64,000 nt of DNA from Glycine soja (taxonomy: Eukaryota; Streptophyta; Magnoliopsida; Fabales; Fabaceae): assembly GCF_004193775.1 (NCBI RefSeq), contig NC_041007.1:22899501-22963500 (forward strand), written 5' to 3'. The translations under genes were made by a program, and so were the position numbers. Positions within the stretch are counted from its first letter, which is position 1; each line of letters starts with the position of its first letter. Shown here one piece after another: positions 19,024 to 31,259 of this stretch. Under the pieces are notes generated by a model. That model saw only the letters and a list, made by a program, of their open reading frames with translations. It did no database searches and was not told where the DNA came from.

Positions 19024-19233
19024 TCATTTTGGTTAAATTATAATTTTGATGTTTATAATTTTTCAAATTCACAATTTTGGTCTCTTAATTTTATAAATTG
19101 ATGATTTTGGTTTATTTATTAAATTATTAATTAATAATTATTATTGAGTTAATTATAAATTAATTAATAATCATTAATTATAAAAAATTAGTGGGAAATC
19201 TCTGGGTTGCACAATCATCTATGGAGTCACTTT
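18761..19233 (-). promoter_or_regulatory. Upstream region of the RPOT3-like gene
   Basis: Only about 473 bp separate the start codon from the 5' LTR of the next element. The region holds the 5' leader, a (TA)n tract and AT-rich sequence. A TATAAA on the minus strand at 18767-18772 is too close to the ATG to be an ordinary TATA box for this start. Confidence 0.4.
18984..19021. repeat. (TA)n microsatellite
   Basis: About 18 uninterrupted TA units lie about 230 bp upstream of the RPOT3-like start codon. Such tracts are often polymorphic in legumes. Confidence 0.9.
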
Positions 19234-20365
19234 TGTAGAAGCAAAGACTTTGTCTTTGATGTTTTGATGATGTCATATGTTTTGCCTTTTGATGATGTCA
19301 TATGTTCGTGATATTTTGATGCCTTATGAAAATGCGTTTCTCAAGTTTAATTCAAGACAAAAATCCAAGAATACAAGATACAACATCAAGAAGATCTCTA
19401 GTGGTTTAGGAATGGAATTCAAAATTGAAACTGCAAAAGGTTTGGCCAAGAAATTTAAGCAAAAATGTCTTTTTTCAAGAGATTTACTCTCTGGTAATCG
19501 ATTACCAGAGGAGGTGATCGATTACCAGTGGTCAAAATGACTTATAACAGCTATTAGAAATTTGAATTCAAATTTTACACTGTGTAATCGATTACACATG
19601 GATGATAATCCATTATCATTAGTTACTGAACATTTTGATTCAAATTTTAAAGCATATAATCGATTACACAAGTCTTGTAATCGATTATCAGAGGAGATTT
19701 TCAGAAAATTATTTCCAAGGGTCACAACTTTTCAAATGGTTTTTACATGGTCATCAAATGTCTATTTATATGTGACTTGGAACACGAATTTGCTTAGAGT
19801 TTTTCAAAACAAAAAGTCTTATCCTCTCAAAAAGCAAAATCATTTTTATCCTCTTAAGAATTCCTTGGCCAATACACTTGCAATTCAATAAGGAATTAAT
19901 TGAGTGCTTAATTGTACAATCTATCTCTTTCAAGAGAGATTTCTTCTTCTCTTCTTTCTATTTCTCAAAAGGGATTAAGAGATCGAGGATCTCTTGTTGT
20001 AAAGAAATCTGAACACAAAGGAAGGGTTGTTCTTGCGTGGTTCAGAACTTGTAAAGGAATTTTGCAAGATAGTGGAACTCTCAAGCGGGTTGCTTGGGGA
20101 CTGGACGTAGGCACAAGGGTGTGGCCGAACCAGTATAAATCTGAGTTTGCATTTTCTTTTCCCTTAAACTCCTTTATTGTTTATTGCTTATTATTTCTAT
20201 TTAGTAAGATTAATTTGCATTATTATCTAGGAGTTCTTGTTTAAAAGGAATCTTGGGTTGTTGGGTTAAATTAAAAGTAGAATTTTTAATTGGGGAATAG
20301 TCTGTGATATCTTAATTCAACCCCCCCCCCCCTTTCTTAAGATATTTGAGGCCACTTGTCCAACA
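19234..20365 (+). repeat. 5' LTR of the SIRE-like element
   Basis: This 1132 bp LTR starts TGTAGAAGCAAAG and ends TTGTCCAACA. It holds several ATCGAT-centred palindromes (19492-19508, 19514-19528, 19580-19596, and decayed copies to 19690), a C-run near 20320, and a short internal duplication (GATGATGTCATATG twice near 19268-19308) absent from the 3' LTR. Confidence 0.9.
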
Positions 20366-20367
20366 AG

Positions 20368-20379
20368 TGGTATCAGAGC
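20368..20379 (+). other. Primer-binding site of the SIRE-like element
   Basis: TGGTATCAGAGC, complementary to initiator tRNA-Met, lies 2 bp after the LTR. Confidence 0.9.
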
Positions 20380-20415
20380 TTCATTCTTGTATAAAGTTTA
20401 GAAGCTTCAAGAATA

Positions 20416-22126
20416 ATGGCCTCAACAAACTTCTTATTCCCATAAGGAAATTCAATAAATAGGCCTCCTATTTTTAATGGAGAGGGTTACCACTACTAGA
20501 AAACCCAAATGCAAATTTTCATTGAGGCAATAGACTTAAACATTTGGGAAGCCATAGAAGTTGGACCTTATGTACCCACCATGGTGGCTGGAAATACAAC
20601 AATAGAGAAACCTAGAGAAGAGTGGTCTAAAGAAGAAAGAAGAATAGTGCAGTACAATTTAAAGGCTAAAAACATCATTACTTCTGCCTAGGAATGGATG
20701 AATATTTTAGGGTGTCAAATTGTAAGAGTGCTAAGGATATGTGGGACACTCTACAAGCTACACATGAGGGAACAATTGAGGTCAAAAGATCTAGGATAAA
20801 TACTCTAACTCATGAGTGAATTATTTAGGATGAACACAAATGAAAGTATACAAGATATGCAGAAAAGATTCACACATATAGTTAATCATCTTGCATCATT
20901 AGGAAGAACTTTTCAAAACGAGGATCTCATATATAAAGTGTTAAGATGTTTAAGTAGAGAATGCCAACCAAAGGTAACAGCCATCATAGAATCTAGAGAT
21001 TTTTCTATTATGTCTCTTGCTACTCTATTTGGAAAATTACAGGAACATGAAATGGAGTTGCAAAGACTAAATCAACATGAAGAAAATGATAAGAAGAAGA
21101 AGGGAATTGCTCTTAAAGCCTCATCTTCAATCCAAGAGGAAAGTGACATAGAAGATTCAATTGACTTAGATGAAGATGAAGATGAAGATCTTAGCCTCTT
21201 TGTCAAAAAATTCAACAAATTTATTAGAATGAGAGGAAATCAAAGAAGACAAAACTTCAAACCTAAAAGAAGAACTGAAGAATCATCTCAAATTCCAAAA
21301 TGCTTTGAGTGCAATCAACCCGGACATCTGAGGGTTGATTGTCCAATCTTTAAGAAAAAGATAGAGAAGTCTGAAAAGAAGACTATTGGTGATAAGAAGG
21401 CAAAGAAGGCCTATATCACATGGGATGACAACGACTTAGAATAGTTTTATGATTCTGAAAAAGAAATGGTTAATCTATGTCTAATGGGCAAAAATTATGA
21501 AAGCGAAGAAGAGGTAACATCTTCTAACAAATCTATTTCTTTTGATGAGTTACAAGATGCATTTGCTGAATTACATAGTGAATCAATTAAACTAGCAAAA
21601 CTTGTCTCTTCATCTAAGAAAACAATTTCAGATTTAGAAAAAAGAAATTTCAAAATTAAACAAAGAAATAGATATTCTTAAAACTGAAGTTTCAATCTCT
21701 AAATCTAGTGATAAAGTTCATGTTTCTACTATGACTAATGAAAAAGTAAATTCATGTAAATGTTGTAGCAAATATGTAGAAGAAATTAAAAATTTGAAAA
21801 ACTCACTTGCAAAATTTTCTATTGGCAAGAATAACTTGAATGTTATATTAGGAAATCAAAGATGTATTTTTGATAAAGCAGGAATTGGATACAAACCAAA
21901 AAAACAACAAAATTTTTACAAAAGTTTCTTTTCTTTCTCACAAAAATACAATTCTCCTTTCATTACATGTTTTTACTGTGAAAAAAAAAGGGCATGACAC
22001 ATCTACATGTTATTTTAAGAAAAATTGCAACAATATCAAAATGATATGGGTCCCAAAAGGATCTTTAGTCAATACTAACACACAAGGACCCAATAAAGTT
22101 TGGGTACCTAAGTCACAAACTTGATT
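20416..22126 (+). pseudogene. SIRE-like gag, broken
   Basis: The gag frame starts at ATG 20416 (MASTNFLFP) but meets stops at codon 10 (TAA 20443) and at 20497 (TAG), then a frameshift near 20690 and another stop near 20818. Recognisable parts are the NIWEAIEVGPYVPT block, the Gag core (MQKRFTHIVNHLASLG), an acidic stretch and a CCHC knuckle CFECNQPGHLRVDC at 21301-21342. A lysine-rich coiled segment follows, as in the long Gag of this lineage. It would encode the capsid-like protein but cannot do so now. Confidence 0.88.
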
Positions 22127-22138
22127 ATGTAGGTATCT

Positions 22139-23087
22139 TTGAAGAAGAAATGGTACATAGATAGCGGTTGTTCAAAGCATATGACGGGAGATTCATCAAA
22201 ATTCACACATATCTCTCCGAAGAAAAGTGGGCATGTTACTTATGGTGATAACAACAAAGGTAGAATTCTTGGAGTTGGAAAGATAGGTACAAATTCTTCA
22301 AACTCCATTGAAAATGTTCTACTTGTTGAAGGCCTTAAGCACAACTTGCTTAGTGTTAGTCAATTATGTGACAAGGGCTATCTAGTATCATTTGATTCTC
22401 CAAAATGTCTAATTGGACATAAACATGATTCAAATATAACGCATATAGGGTATAGAATTAACAATGTCTATATGATAGATTTAAGCCAAAAACTAGATAA
22501 TAATAAATGTTTTCTTAGCAAAGATGATGATCCATGACTATGGCATAAACGTATTGCTCACATAAACATGAAACATTTAAATAAATTGATTTCAAAAGAT
22601 TTAGTTATTGGTTTGCCAAAACTAAAATTTGAAAAAGATAGACTATGTGATTCATGTCAAAAAGGAAAACAAACTGGAGTTTCATTCAAATCCAAAAACA
22701 TTGTTTCAACTACTCAACCTTTACATACTACACATGGATTTGTTTGGCCCTTCTAGAATTATGAGTCTTGGAGGAAGTTTCTATGCCCTTGTTATAGTTG
22801 ATGACTATTCTAGATACACTCGAACATTATTTATCACTCATAAGAATGATGCATTTCAAGCATTTAGGAAACTTGCAAAAGTTATTCAAAATAAGAAAAA
22901 TCTCAAGATTATATCTATTAGGAGTGATCATGGGGGTAAATTTGAAAATAAAGAATTTGATTTATTTTGTGAAAAGCATGGTATTGAACATAATTTTTCT
23001 GCACCTAGAACCCCTCAACAAAATGGAGTTGTTGAAAGGAAAAATAGGTCTTTGGAAGAAATTGCTAGAACCTTATTGAATGATACT
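22139..23087 (+). pseudogene. SIRE-like protease and integrase, first part
   Basis: A protease with WYIDSGCSKHMTG (DSG at 22160-22168) is followed by the pre-integrase region (LWHKRIAHINM) after a TGA at 22535. The integrase has HMDLFGPSR, SDHGG and the NGVVERKNR block. Frameshifts occur near 22570-22760. The gene is interrupted at 23087 by a nested LTR fragment and resumes at about 24040. Confidence 0.88.
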
Positions 23088-24034
23088 TGTTAGACAAATG
23101 GTCTCAGTTATCTTAAGAAGGGGGGGTTGAATTAAGATAACAAGAACTATTCCCCAATTAAAATTTTACTCTCTCTTTTTAGAAGTAAGAAGAAGAGAAG
23201 AAGAAATCTCTCTTGAAAGAGATAGATTGTACAATGAAGATCAATCACAATTCCTTATTGAATATGCAAGTGTTTGACCAAGGAATCTTTGAGAGGATAA
23301 GACATTTCAATTAAGAAAAACTCTCTTAATCTTTTGAGAAGATAAAACTTTTTAGGCAATGAAAACTCTCTCTTAATTCGTGTTTCCAAGTCACATATAA
23401 ATAGACCTTTGATGGTCATTCATAAACCATTTGAATAGATGTGACTCTTGAAAGTTATTTTCTGAAAATCTTGTCTGGTAATCGATTACACGATTTGTGT
23501 AATCGATTACAACTTTTAAAATTTGAATTAAAATGTCTATTAACTGCTGGTAATCGATTACCAATATTGTGTAATCGATTACACAGTCTAAAATTTGAAT
23601 TCAAATACTTAGTAGCTATTGCAAATCATACTTAGTAGCTATTGCAAATCATTTTTGGCCACTGGTAATCGATTACATCCTCTGGTAATCGATTGCCATA
23701 GAGTAAATCTCTTAAAAAAACACTTTTAGCATGCATTACTTGGCCAAACCTTTTGCTATATCAAATAGGAATTCCATTCCTAACATACCAGTGATCATCT
23801 TGATGTTGTGGCTTGTATTCTTGAATCATTGTCTTGAATTTAAACTTGAAAAGCCCATTTGCATCATTTGCATCAAATCATCATGATCATCATCAAAACA
23901 CCAAAGACATTTGCTTCTACAATCTCCCCCTTTTTGATGATGACAATATAAGTCCTGAAATCAAGATTCAAGCAAGCAATGTATATGTATAAAATTTGCG
24001 TTCACTCCCCCTATGTTTTGGAATTGATGATGTG
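23088..24034 (-). mobile_element. Nested antisense LTR plus internal stub of a SIRE-like element
   Basis: Read on the minus strand, 24034-23922 is the 3' untranslated end of a SIRE-like element (including AAAAAGGGGGAGAT, its polypurine tract) and 23921-23088 is an LTR of 834 bp. ATACT occurs on both sides (23083-23087 and 24035-24039), and the shared stretch is really 7 bp, TGATACT. The integrase reading continues across the site, so this is a true insertion. The left end is a normal LTR end; the right end is internal sequence. Confidence 0.82.
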
Positions 24035-24039
24035 ATACT

Positions 24040-26147
24040 CCTCTTCCAAAATATTTTTGGGTTGAAGCCGTTAATACTGTATGTTATATCATGAATAGGG
24101 CTTTAATCAGACCTATCTTAAAGAAAACTCCATATGAATTGTTCAATGGTAGAAAACCAAACATCTCACATCTACATGTTTTTGATTGCAAATGCTTTGT
24201 ATTAAACAATGGAAAGGAAAACTTAGGAAAATTTGATGCTAAGTCAGATGAAGGAATTTTCCTTGGTTATTCCTTGCATAGTAAAGCTTATAGAATATAT
24301 AATAAAAGAACTATGACTATTGAAGAATCTTTTCATGTTTCCTTTGATGAGTCTAATGCTATTTCTCCAAGAAAGGATATTTTAGATGATGTTGCAGAAT
24401 CTTTAGAACAAATGCATATTCATGGACAAGACTTTAAAGGAAAGGGGAAAGGAAGCAATGAAGATCCTCCAGAAGAAGCCAAATCAAATGATGAACTTCC
24501 AAAAGAATGAAACCCTTGACAACATTATTGGTGATATCTCAAAAGGGGTAACAACTAGACATTCTCTTAAAGATTTATGCAATAATATGGTTTTTGTGTC
24601 TATGATTGAACCTAAAAATATAAATGAAGCCATAATAGATGATCATTGGATTGTTGCTATGCAAGAAGAACTAAATTAGTTTGAAAAAAACAATGTGTGG
24701 GAACTAGTAGAGAAACCTGAAAACTACCCCATCATAGGAACAAAATGGGTATTTAGGAATAAGTTAGATGAACATGGCATAATCATTAGAAATAAGGCTA
24801 GATTAGTTGCAAAAGGATACAATCAAGAAGAAGGTATAGATTATGAAGAAACATATGCTCTAGTTGCAAGATTAGAAGCCATTAGAATGTTCTTAGCTTA
24901 TGCATCCATAATGAATTTTAAGCTTTATCAAATGGATGTTAAAAGTGCTTTTCTAAATGGCTTAATTCAAGAAGAAGTATATGTTGAACAACCTCCAGGT
25001 TTTGAAATATCAGATAAGCCAAATCATGTTTATAGATTGAAAAAGGCTTTATATGGTTTGAAACAAGCCATTAGGGCATGGTATGAACATCTAAGCAAAT
25101 TTCTTTTAGAAAAAAGATTTTTTTAGAGGAAAAGTGGATACCACACTATTTATAAAGAGAAAGTATGATGATATTCTATTGGTTCAAATATATGTTGATG
25201 ATATAATCTTTGGATCCATTAATGATTCATTGTGCAAGGAGTTCTCTCTTGATATGCAAAGCGAATTTGAGATGTCAATGATGGGAGAACTAAATTACTT
25301 CCTGGGGTTACAAATCAAGCAAACTAAAGAAGGTATATTTGTCAACCAAGCAAAATACTGCAAAGAATTGATCAAAAGATTTGATATTGAAAGTGCAAGG
25401 CACATTGCTACACCTATGAGTACTGGTTGTTATTTAGATAAAGATGAATCTGGTCAGTCTATAGACATGAAACAATATCGAGGTATGATTGGATCTCTTC
25501 TCTATTTATCTGCTAGTAGACCAGATATCATGTTTAGTGTATGCATGTGTGCTAGGTTCTAATCCAACCCCAAACAATCACATTTGAGTGCAATAAAAAG
25601 GATCATAAGATACCTAGTAGGAACAATCAATTTAGGATTATGGTATCCTAAGAACTCAACATGTAACTTAATAGGATACTCTGATTCTGACTTTGTCGGA
25701 TCCAAAACTGATAGAAAGAGCACAAGTGGGACATGTCAATTTATTGGATCTACTCTTGTATCTTGGCATAGTAAGAAACAAAATAGTGTTGCTTTATCTA
25801 CTGCTGAAGCGGAATATATTTCTGCTGGCAGTTGCTGTGCCCAAATTTTATGGATGAAGCAACAACTATCTGACTATGGAATCCTTCTTGATCATATACC
25901 AATTAGGTGTGACAATACCAGTGCAATAAATCTATCCAAAAATCCAGTTCAACATTCTAGAACCAAACATATAGAAATTAGGCACCATTTTCTAAGAGAT
26001 CATGTTCTGAAGGGAGATTGTGTGCTAGAGTTTGTTGATACAAAGAATCAGCTTGCTGATATCTTCACAAAACCTCTCCCCAAAGAAACATTCTTTTCCA
26101 TTAGAAGGGAATTAGGCCTCTTAGATATTAGTGATTTGGATAAATAA
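24040..26147 (+). pseudogene. SIRE-like integrase C-terminus, RT and RNase H
   Basis: The frame resumes as YFWVEAVNT, followed by the integrase C-terminal region (KPNISHLHVFDCKCF). The RT begins near 24600 ([14 protein letters not shown]) and has YVDD at 25191-25202. RNase H shows DSDFVGS, STAEAEY and HIEIRHHFLRDH. Interruptions include a TGA near 24508, TAG at 24677-24679, a frameshift near 25125 and TAA at 25560-25562. The end LADIFTKPLP and LGLLD are typical of the lineage. Confidence 0.9.
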
Positions 26148-26349
26148 GGATTGATTGATTGAATCATCTATGCTTAATGATTGATTGTTTGTGTTAAGTG
26201 TGTTACTTTGCTTGATTTTGCTTAAATTCTTGTTATTATGTTTGATTGATGCATTATTATGTGTTTGATGCTTGAATGTTTGAATTAAATACATATAAGT
26301 GGTGATGATTGATATAGTTAGATGTTTAGCATAGGCATAGATAATTTTT

Positions 26350-26515
26350 AGAGAAACAAGCCTAGTTTGTGTTCTGGTGATCGATTACCATTAAGTGTAA
26401 TCGATTACACAAGAACAGATAGCTTGTAATCGATTACAGCAGCCTGTAATCGATTACCAAAAGGCTAAATGCTCCTGTAATCGATTACCAAACCTTGTAA
26501 TCGATTACATCACGT
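26350..26515. repeat. ATCGATTAC palindrome cluster after pol
   Basis: Six GTAATCGATTAC-type cores lie between 26379 and 26508, in the spacer between RNase H and the extra ORF of the SIRE-like element. They resemble the clusters in its LTRs. Confidence 0.85.
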
Positions 26516-26609
26516 CCTCTTCTATAAATACTCACGAAATCCAGTGGCGCTACGCAGCCACACTCCTCCTACGTGCCTCCTTTTCCCTAAATCTTCAAAT
26601 CTTCATAAC

Positions 26610-27838
26610 TCCCTCAATTCTTAACCAAATCACGTCCCACAAAGCCCAATCTTCATCATTTTCACTCCTTTTTCAATTCCACCAATTTAAATTCACTAAA
26701 ACTTCATCAAATTTCAGAATCGTCAAAGAAGCAAAAGGGATCATCCTTCACCACCGCTGCTGCTGGCCATCGCCGCCACGAACCATCTGAAGCACTCACA
26801 ACACCAATTCATCCTTCCTTATCATCTCCAAGATCATCTAATCTATTTTCTTCAGATGATCAACATCTATGGTACAACTCTCAATTTTCTTCTAGGATCA
26901 TCTTAGACCCTAAGTACCTAGACATAGATTTATTTAATGATGAGACATTTGACTGTTATCAAGTGTTTCAAAACTCTGGATTGGTTGATTTTATGTCTTT
27001 AAAATTGCCTTACTATCCTGAACTTGTTAAAGTCTTTTACAACAATTTAAAAATTCAGGATGATATTATTTCTTCTGAGGTGCATGGTATTTCTATGATC
27101 ATTGATCAATCTCTGTTCTTTTCATTGACTAAATTATCCAGTCAAGGTGCACCTTTTGAGGGCACCATTGTTGATGACTGGAAGTTTGATTATTCTAGTC
27201 ATGATGCTCGTCGTATAGTTTGTAATGACCAGGCAGAAATGACCGGTAGATTGCTGGCCGGATCATTAACCTTTGATTGTCGCATCATGCACTATATTAT
27301 CGTTAGAATTTTGCTTCCCCATTCTTCTAATTTGGCTCAAGCCTCTGAGGAGGACTTGATTTTGATGTGGGCTTTCCTTACCGGTCATCAGATCGACTGG
27401 GCTCACTTGGTTAGGTACCGAATGCATAAGGCATTACTGGCCAATGCACCTCTTCCATATCCTCAATTGGTCACCCTCTTTCTCCGTCATTTTCAAATTC
27501 CTCTTGATGATGAACCTTTTGTTCAAGTCAAGCGTTCCTTTGCTATAGGTGTTGGTGCAGTCACTTCATTTGGTTACCATAAGGATCGTGATGGTCAATG
27601 GCTGAAGAAGGACGCACTCCATCCACAAGACGAGCGTACTCCTTCTCCTCCTCCTCAGCGAGATGATTCAGCCCTTATGATTGAAGTTCTTTCAGAGTTA
27701 CGGGGTCTCCGCACTTATGTTGGTGAATGATTTGATTCCTTGGATGGTCGCTTTGAAGGCATGGATACCCGCATCACCCAGCTTGAAGCGGATGTCACTT
27801 ATCTTCGTCGGTGCTTTGACCTTCCACCACCGTCTTAG
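26610..27838 (+). pseudogene. Extra 3' ORF of the SIRE-like element (env position)
   Basis: An open frame runs from a TAA near 26606 to TAG at 27836, broken once by TGA at 27728-27730 (possibly from CGA). No ATG is seen at its start; it begins near SESSKKQKG. The N-terminus is basic and S-rich. The core (SGLVDFMSL, YYPELVKVFYNNL, EEDLILMWAFLTGHQIDWA) resembles the domain annotated as putative plant transposon protein (PF20167). After the stop comes a short coiled coil (RFEGMDTRITQLEADV-like). Copia elements of this lineage are said to carry an env-like ORF here; I see no convincing membrane segment. Function unknown. Confidence 0.7.
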
Positions 27839-28260
27839 TTTTTAGGATGTTATTATCTTTTATTATAAGCCGTGTATTTGGCTATGCTTTTTACATTATC
27901 ATTTTCTGAACTTTCGTTATCTTTTGATAATTAGCACTTAGTCTTTTATGCTTGGATTATATTTGGTTTTAACTTATGGATGATTGGCTTATATTTGGTT
28001 GTGACTTATGATTGATTATGTACACTTTAGTTATATTATCTTGTGTTGGTTGCCACACACTTTGGCTTTTTGATGTTGCCAAAGGGGGAGAGAAATGGGG
28101 TGGTATAGTGGTATAGAAGCTTAGAAATCAAGTGATTAAGTGGTGATTAAGTGATCATCAATTCCAAAACATAGGGGGAGTATGAAATGAGTGAACGCGA
28201 TATTATATCTTGCATATACATTGCTTGTATCTTGATTTCAGGAATTAAATTGTCATCATC

Positions 28261-28272
28261 AAAAAGGGGGAG
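28261..28272 (+). other. Polypurine tract of the SIRE-like element
   Basis: AAAAGGGGGAGA lies 1 bp before the 3' LTR start. A second, similar purine run (GGGGGAG) lies about 90 bp upstream. Confidence 0.8.
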
Positions 28273-28273
28273 A

Positions 28274-28339
28274 TTGTAGAAGCAAAGACTTTGCCTTTGA
28301 TGTTTTGATGATGCCATATGTTCGTGATGTTTTGATGCC
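28274..28339 (+). repeat. 3' LTR of the SIRE-like element, first part
   Basis: The LTR start TGTAGAAGCAAAG runs for 66 bp and is cut by the Ogre-like insertion; ATGCC at 28335-28339 is the left target duplication. The LTR resumes at 36192. Confidence 0.88.
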
Positions 28340-29120
28340 TGTCATACCCTAATTTCGTCCGGGGATTATTATTTGATGATATACAATCCTTTGATTGGCC
28401 GCTTCAAGATACTTGGCACCCTTTGTTGCACAATATGTGAAGTCCCGAGACGTGCCGAAAATCAAAAGGATGCAGGCTTACGCGATCCGTGAAAATTCCG
28501 TAATGTGACGGAAATCGAAAGGAGGTGTTTTTCGCAATCCGTGAGTTTTCGTAACTTCTTCGAAAGCTAAAAAAGAGTAAATACATAATCCGTAAGGATT
28601 CGTAACCTTGCGGAAGGAAAATAAGTATTGTTAAGAAATTCGTAAAGTTTCGTAACGTTACAGAAAAAGAATTACCAAAAAAAGGTAAAGGGGGTGTATT
28701 TAGTAAAATGGGGGGTGCAAATAGTAATTTTCAAATCTGGGCCCTTCTAGAGGTTTCTGGGCAATTTCTTGCTTAAGGTTGAAGCAACCTAGCTTGCCTG
28801 GGCGAGCTAGGTGGCCACCACACCCCCCGTTTGTTGAAAAATGGGATTTCGGGGCTTCTGGGACACCCGTAATGCTTCCGTAAAAATCCCATAACCCTAA
28901 ATAAGCATATTTAACTTAATACGGGTGAGAGGGAAGAGAAAAAAGAAGAAAATCAAGTCCTATATGCTTCCGTAACTTTTCCGTAAATTACGAAATGAGG
29001 GGGGTGAACTTATCAAAATTGGGGGGGTGCAAATAACAATTTTGAAATTTTGAATTGGGCCTTCCAAAATGTTTTTTTTGAAGCTGGATTGCTTTTGGAG
29101 GAAGCAACCCAGCTCGCCTG
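28340..29120 (+). repeat. Truncated 5' LTR of the non-autonomous element
   Basis: It aligns closely with 34271-35057 of the 3' LTR. Similarity ends abruptly at 29120, in the middle of an AGCTCGCCTG half-palindrome. It carries TTCGTAA-type repeats and one AGCTTGCCTGGGCGAGCT at 28791-28808. Confidence 0.85.
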
Positions 29121-29279
29121 TGAAAAGAGATAATTTCCAACTTTTCTTTGAAAGATTTTATTGAAAAGTTTTTCTTTGAAGGGTAAATGCTGTGAAAAGT
29201 TTTTCGAACACCCAAGATAGACTCGGATGAATGCACAAATTGATAGAAGAATATATTTTGGAAACACTGGGTTGACTTA

Positions 29280-30250
29280 AAATAGGGAAAATGAATCCTG
29301 AGCCCTAGTGTCACATGACCATAAAAACTTGGTGCTTGAGTGTCCACATGGGTGCATGCGTGACCAGTTTTGCATAAAATTTCCTGATCATCATTGTTGC
29401 ATGTGTATCATGGAAATAATGTAGGACATCCCCTTTATCCCCGAACTGCTGGCCAAACCCTGACATATATCATGACCAGCCGTTCTACAAGCCTTGAGCC
29501 AAAATCCCAACTTACCATAAACCTTGACCCAGGGTGAGAATGTCAATCCTTGCCCTCGGAAGAAAACGCAAAGAGAAGGAAAATTCCCAATCCAAGAAAG
29601 GGAGAAGACACAAAAAGAAAAGAAAATTCCCAAATCAAGAAAGGGAGGAGACACAAAAAAGAAAGAAAATTCCCAATAAAAGAGTGGGAGAAAGCAAAAA
29701 AAGAAAGAAAAATTCTTGATCAAGGATCGGAAGAAAAAGAAATATGCAGAAAGGTCTTTGGACTAGACAATATCTGAACAATACAAAATTGTCACCAAGT
29801 AAACAAAAAAGGAAACCATGACCCAAAGTGGCCCTCTCCCTTTGATTGCCAACGAAAATCATGTGTGCTGGCGACTTTCTCGCCCCGCACTAAACAAAAA
29901 CAGAAAAGGAAAAGGTAGAAACACTCAAAGCCAAATTTCCCACCAAAAAAAACAAACCATTCCCAAGAAAAAGTCCTATTGACCCATGATCACGCATGTA
30001 ATCTTTGATTTGATGGGAAATGATTTGCAAAATCAAGTCATGACATATCTATGGATAAAACACTTACCTGTGTGAGATTGATACACTTTGAGTGATTTTC
30101 TTCTATTTTTGTTGAACCCAGTGCTTCCTCTAAATGGTCATTTAGAAATGAAATGATAACATCCAAAAGCTCATTTACGGTCATGAGAAAATTTCATCGA
30201 CATGCTCTCCTTCCTCGATAGACACATTGTTTTTCATCCAAAAAACATAT
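29280..30250 (+). repeat. Diverged internal duplication, first copy
   Basis: Several blocks recur in order at 31260-32290: a CCTAGTGTCACA/CCATAAA block, an AAAGAAA-rich purine tract, CCTATTGACCCATGATCA, TTTGATTTGATGGGAA and GGATAAAACACTTACCTGTG. The copies are strongly diverged. No real gene is seen; local open frames come from purine-rich sequence. Confidence 0.65.
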
Positions 30251-30339
30251 GTTGCTCTGATTAGTTGGAAGTTTTGTCTCTTTACTAGAGCATGTTCGCA
30301 TTTTAGTGAAGAAAACGCCGAGACTATTTTAGTCTCACA

Positions 30340-30425
30340 GTTATCAAGAACTACGTAGGTCTGAGTTCCTCATCACAAATTGAGGATACGTAGGAGCAAA
30401 AGCCCTGCTTTTGTCGACCACCCCA
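30340..30425 (+). repeat. TACGTA-containing conserved block, internal copy
   Basis: AACTACGTAGGTCTGA followed about 35 bp later by ATACGTAGGAGCAAAAGCC matches the LTR block at 35863-35932, and, in reverse, 40392-40470 and 56964-57040. It is conserved better than its surroundings. Confidence 0.7.
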
Positions 30426-31259
30426 CTTTTTGTTACCGTGACCCAAGAGTCCGGGGGCATTCGGAGCCACATGACCGTGGGATCCCCAAATTCGTATGTT
30501 CCATCATTTGTCATTTGTATGCTATCTTTTATTTAACTGAGGGACTAACGTTTGTTTCGTTTTGATTGACTTTTGTTTTGTGCATACATGTCGTTTGAAC
30601 TGTTGCGTTAGTATTTACTTCGTTGTTGTCAATAATGTTTTTTGAAATTCCGGAGTCGTGTGGAGTTTTCCATTTAGGAACGTCATCCTAAAAATAAAAT
30701 GAACCAAAATCATGATAAAAAAGGAAAGAAGTGTTGTGAATAAAATGTCTACATATATAAAGGAAAAGAAAAAATGTTTTTATATATATACATGTATGTA
30801 AAAGGAAAATGTGTATAGAAGGTTTTTGTGTGTGTAAGTGATGCGTGGAGAGAAATTCTTGTGTGTGTGAGCAACGAATGTATATAAAGAAACTTTTGTA
30901 TGAACCATAGGTGTGTGTTGGGAAAAATGAAAAAATCTTTGAACATAAATAGGGTTTTGTATATAGACCGGGTGATGTAAAGAGAGAGAGTTCCAATGCG
31001 TATACAGAAAAAGTTTGTCATGTATAAGAGTGTAGATATACAAAGAAAAATTTCTTCATAGAGGACCATAGGTGTATAATTTTGTGAATATATAAAAATG
31101 AAACAAAAAGGAAAAAGAAAGAGAAACTGCGAAGGTCGACATGTTATAGTTAAGAAGTATAAATCATTCGTAAAGAGCAAACGTATCTTCTGGAAACAAG
31201 GGACTGATGCTAAGAGTTTATTTTCCGGAATAAACCGAGGTAAGAATGGATGAATTCAT

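Noticed and set aside
18761..19072. Upstream extension of RPOT3-like exon 1
   Set aside because: The frame is open, but its start lies in a TA repeat encoding YIYIY and AT-rich leader. The ATG at 18760 gives a plausible transit peptide.
30688..31180. Minus-strand open frames rich in F, Y, H and T
   Set aside because: They arise from GTGTGT and TATATA sequence; no domain or conserved start.
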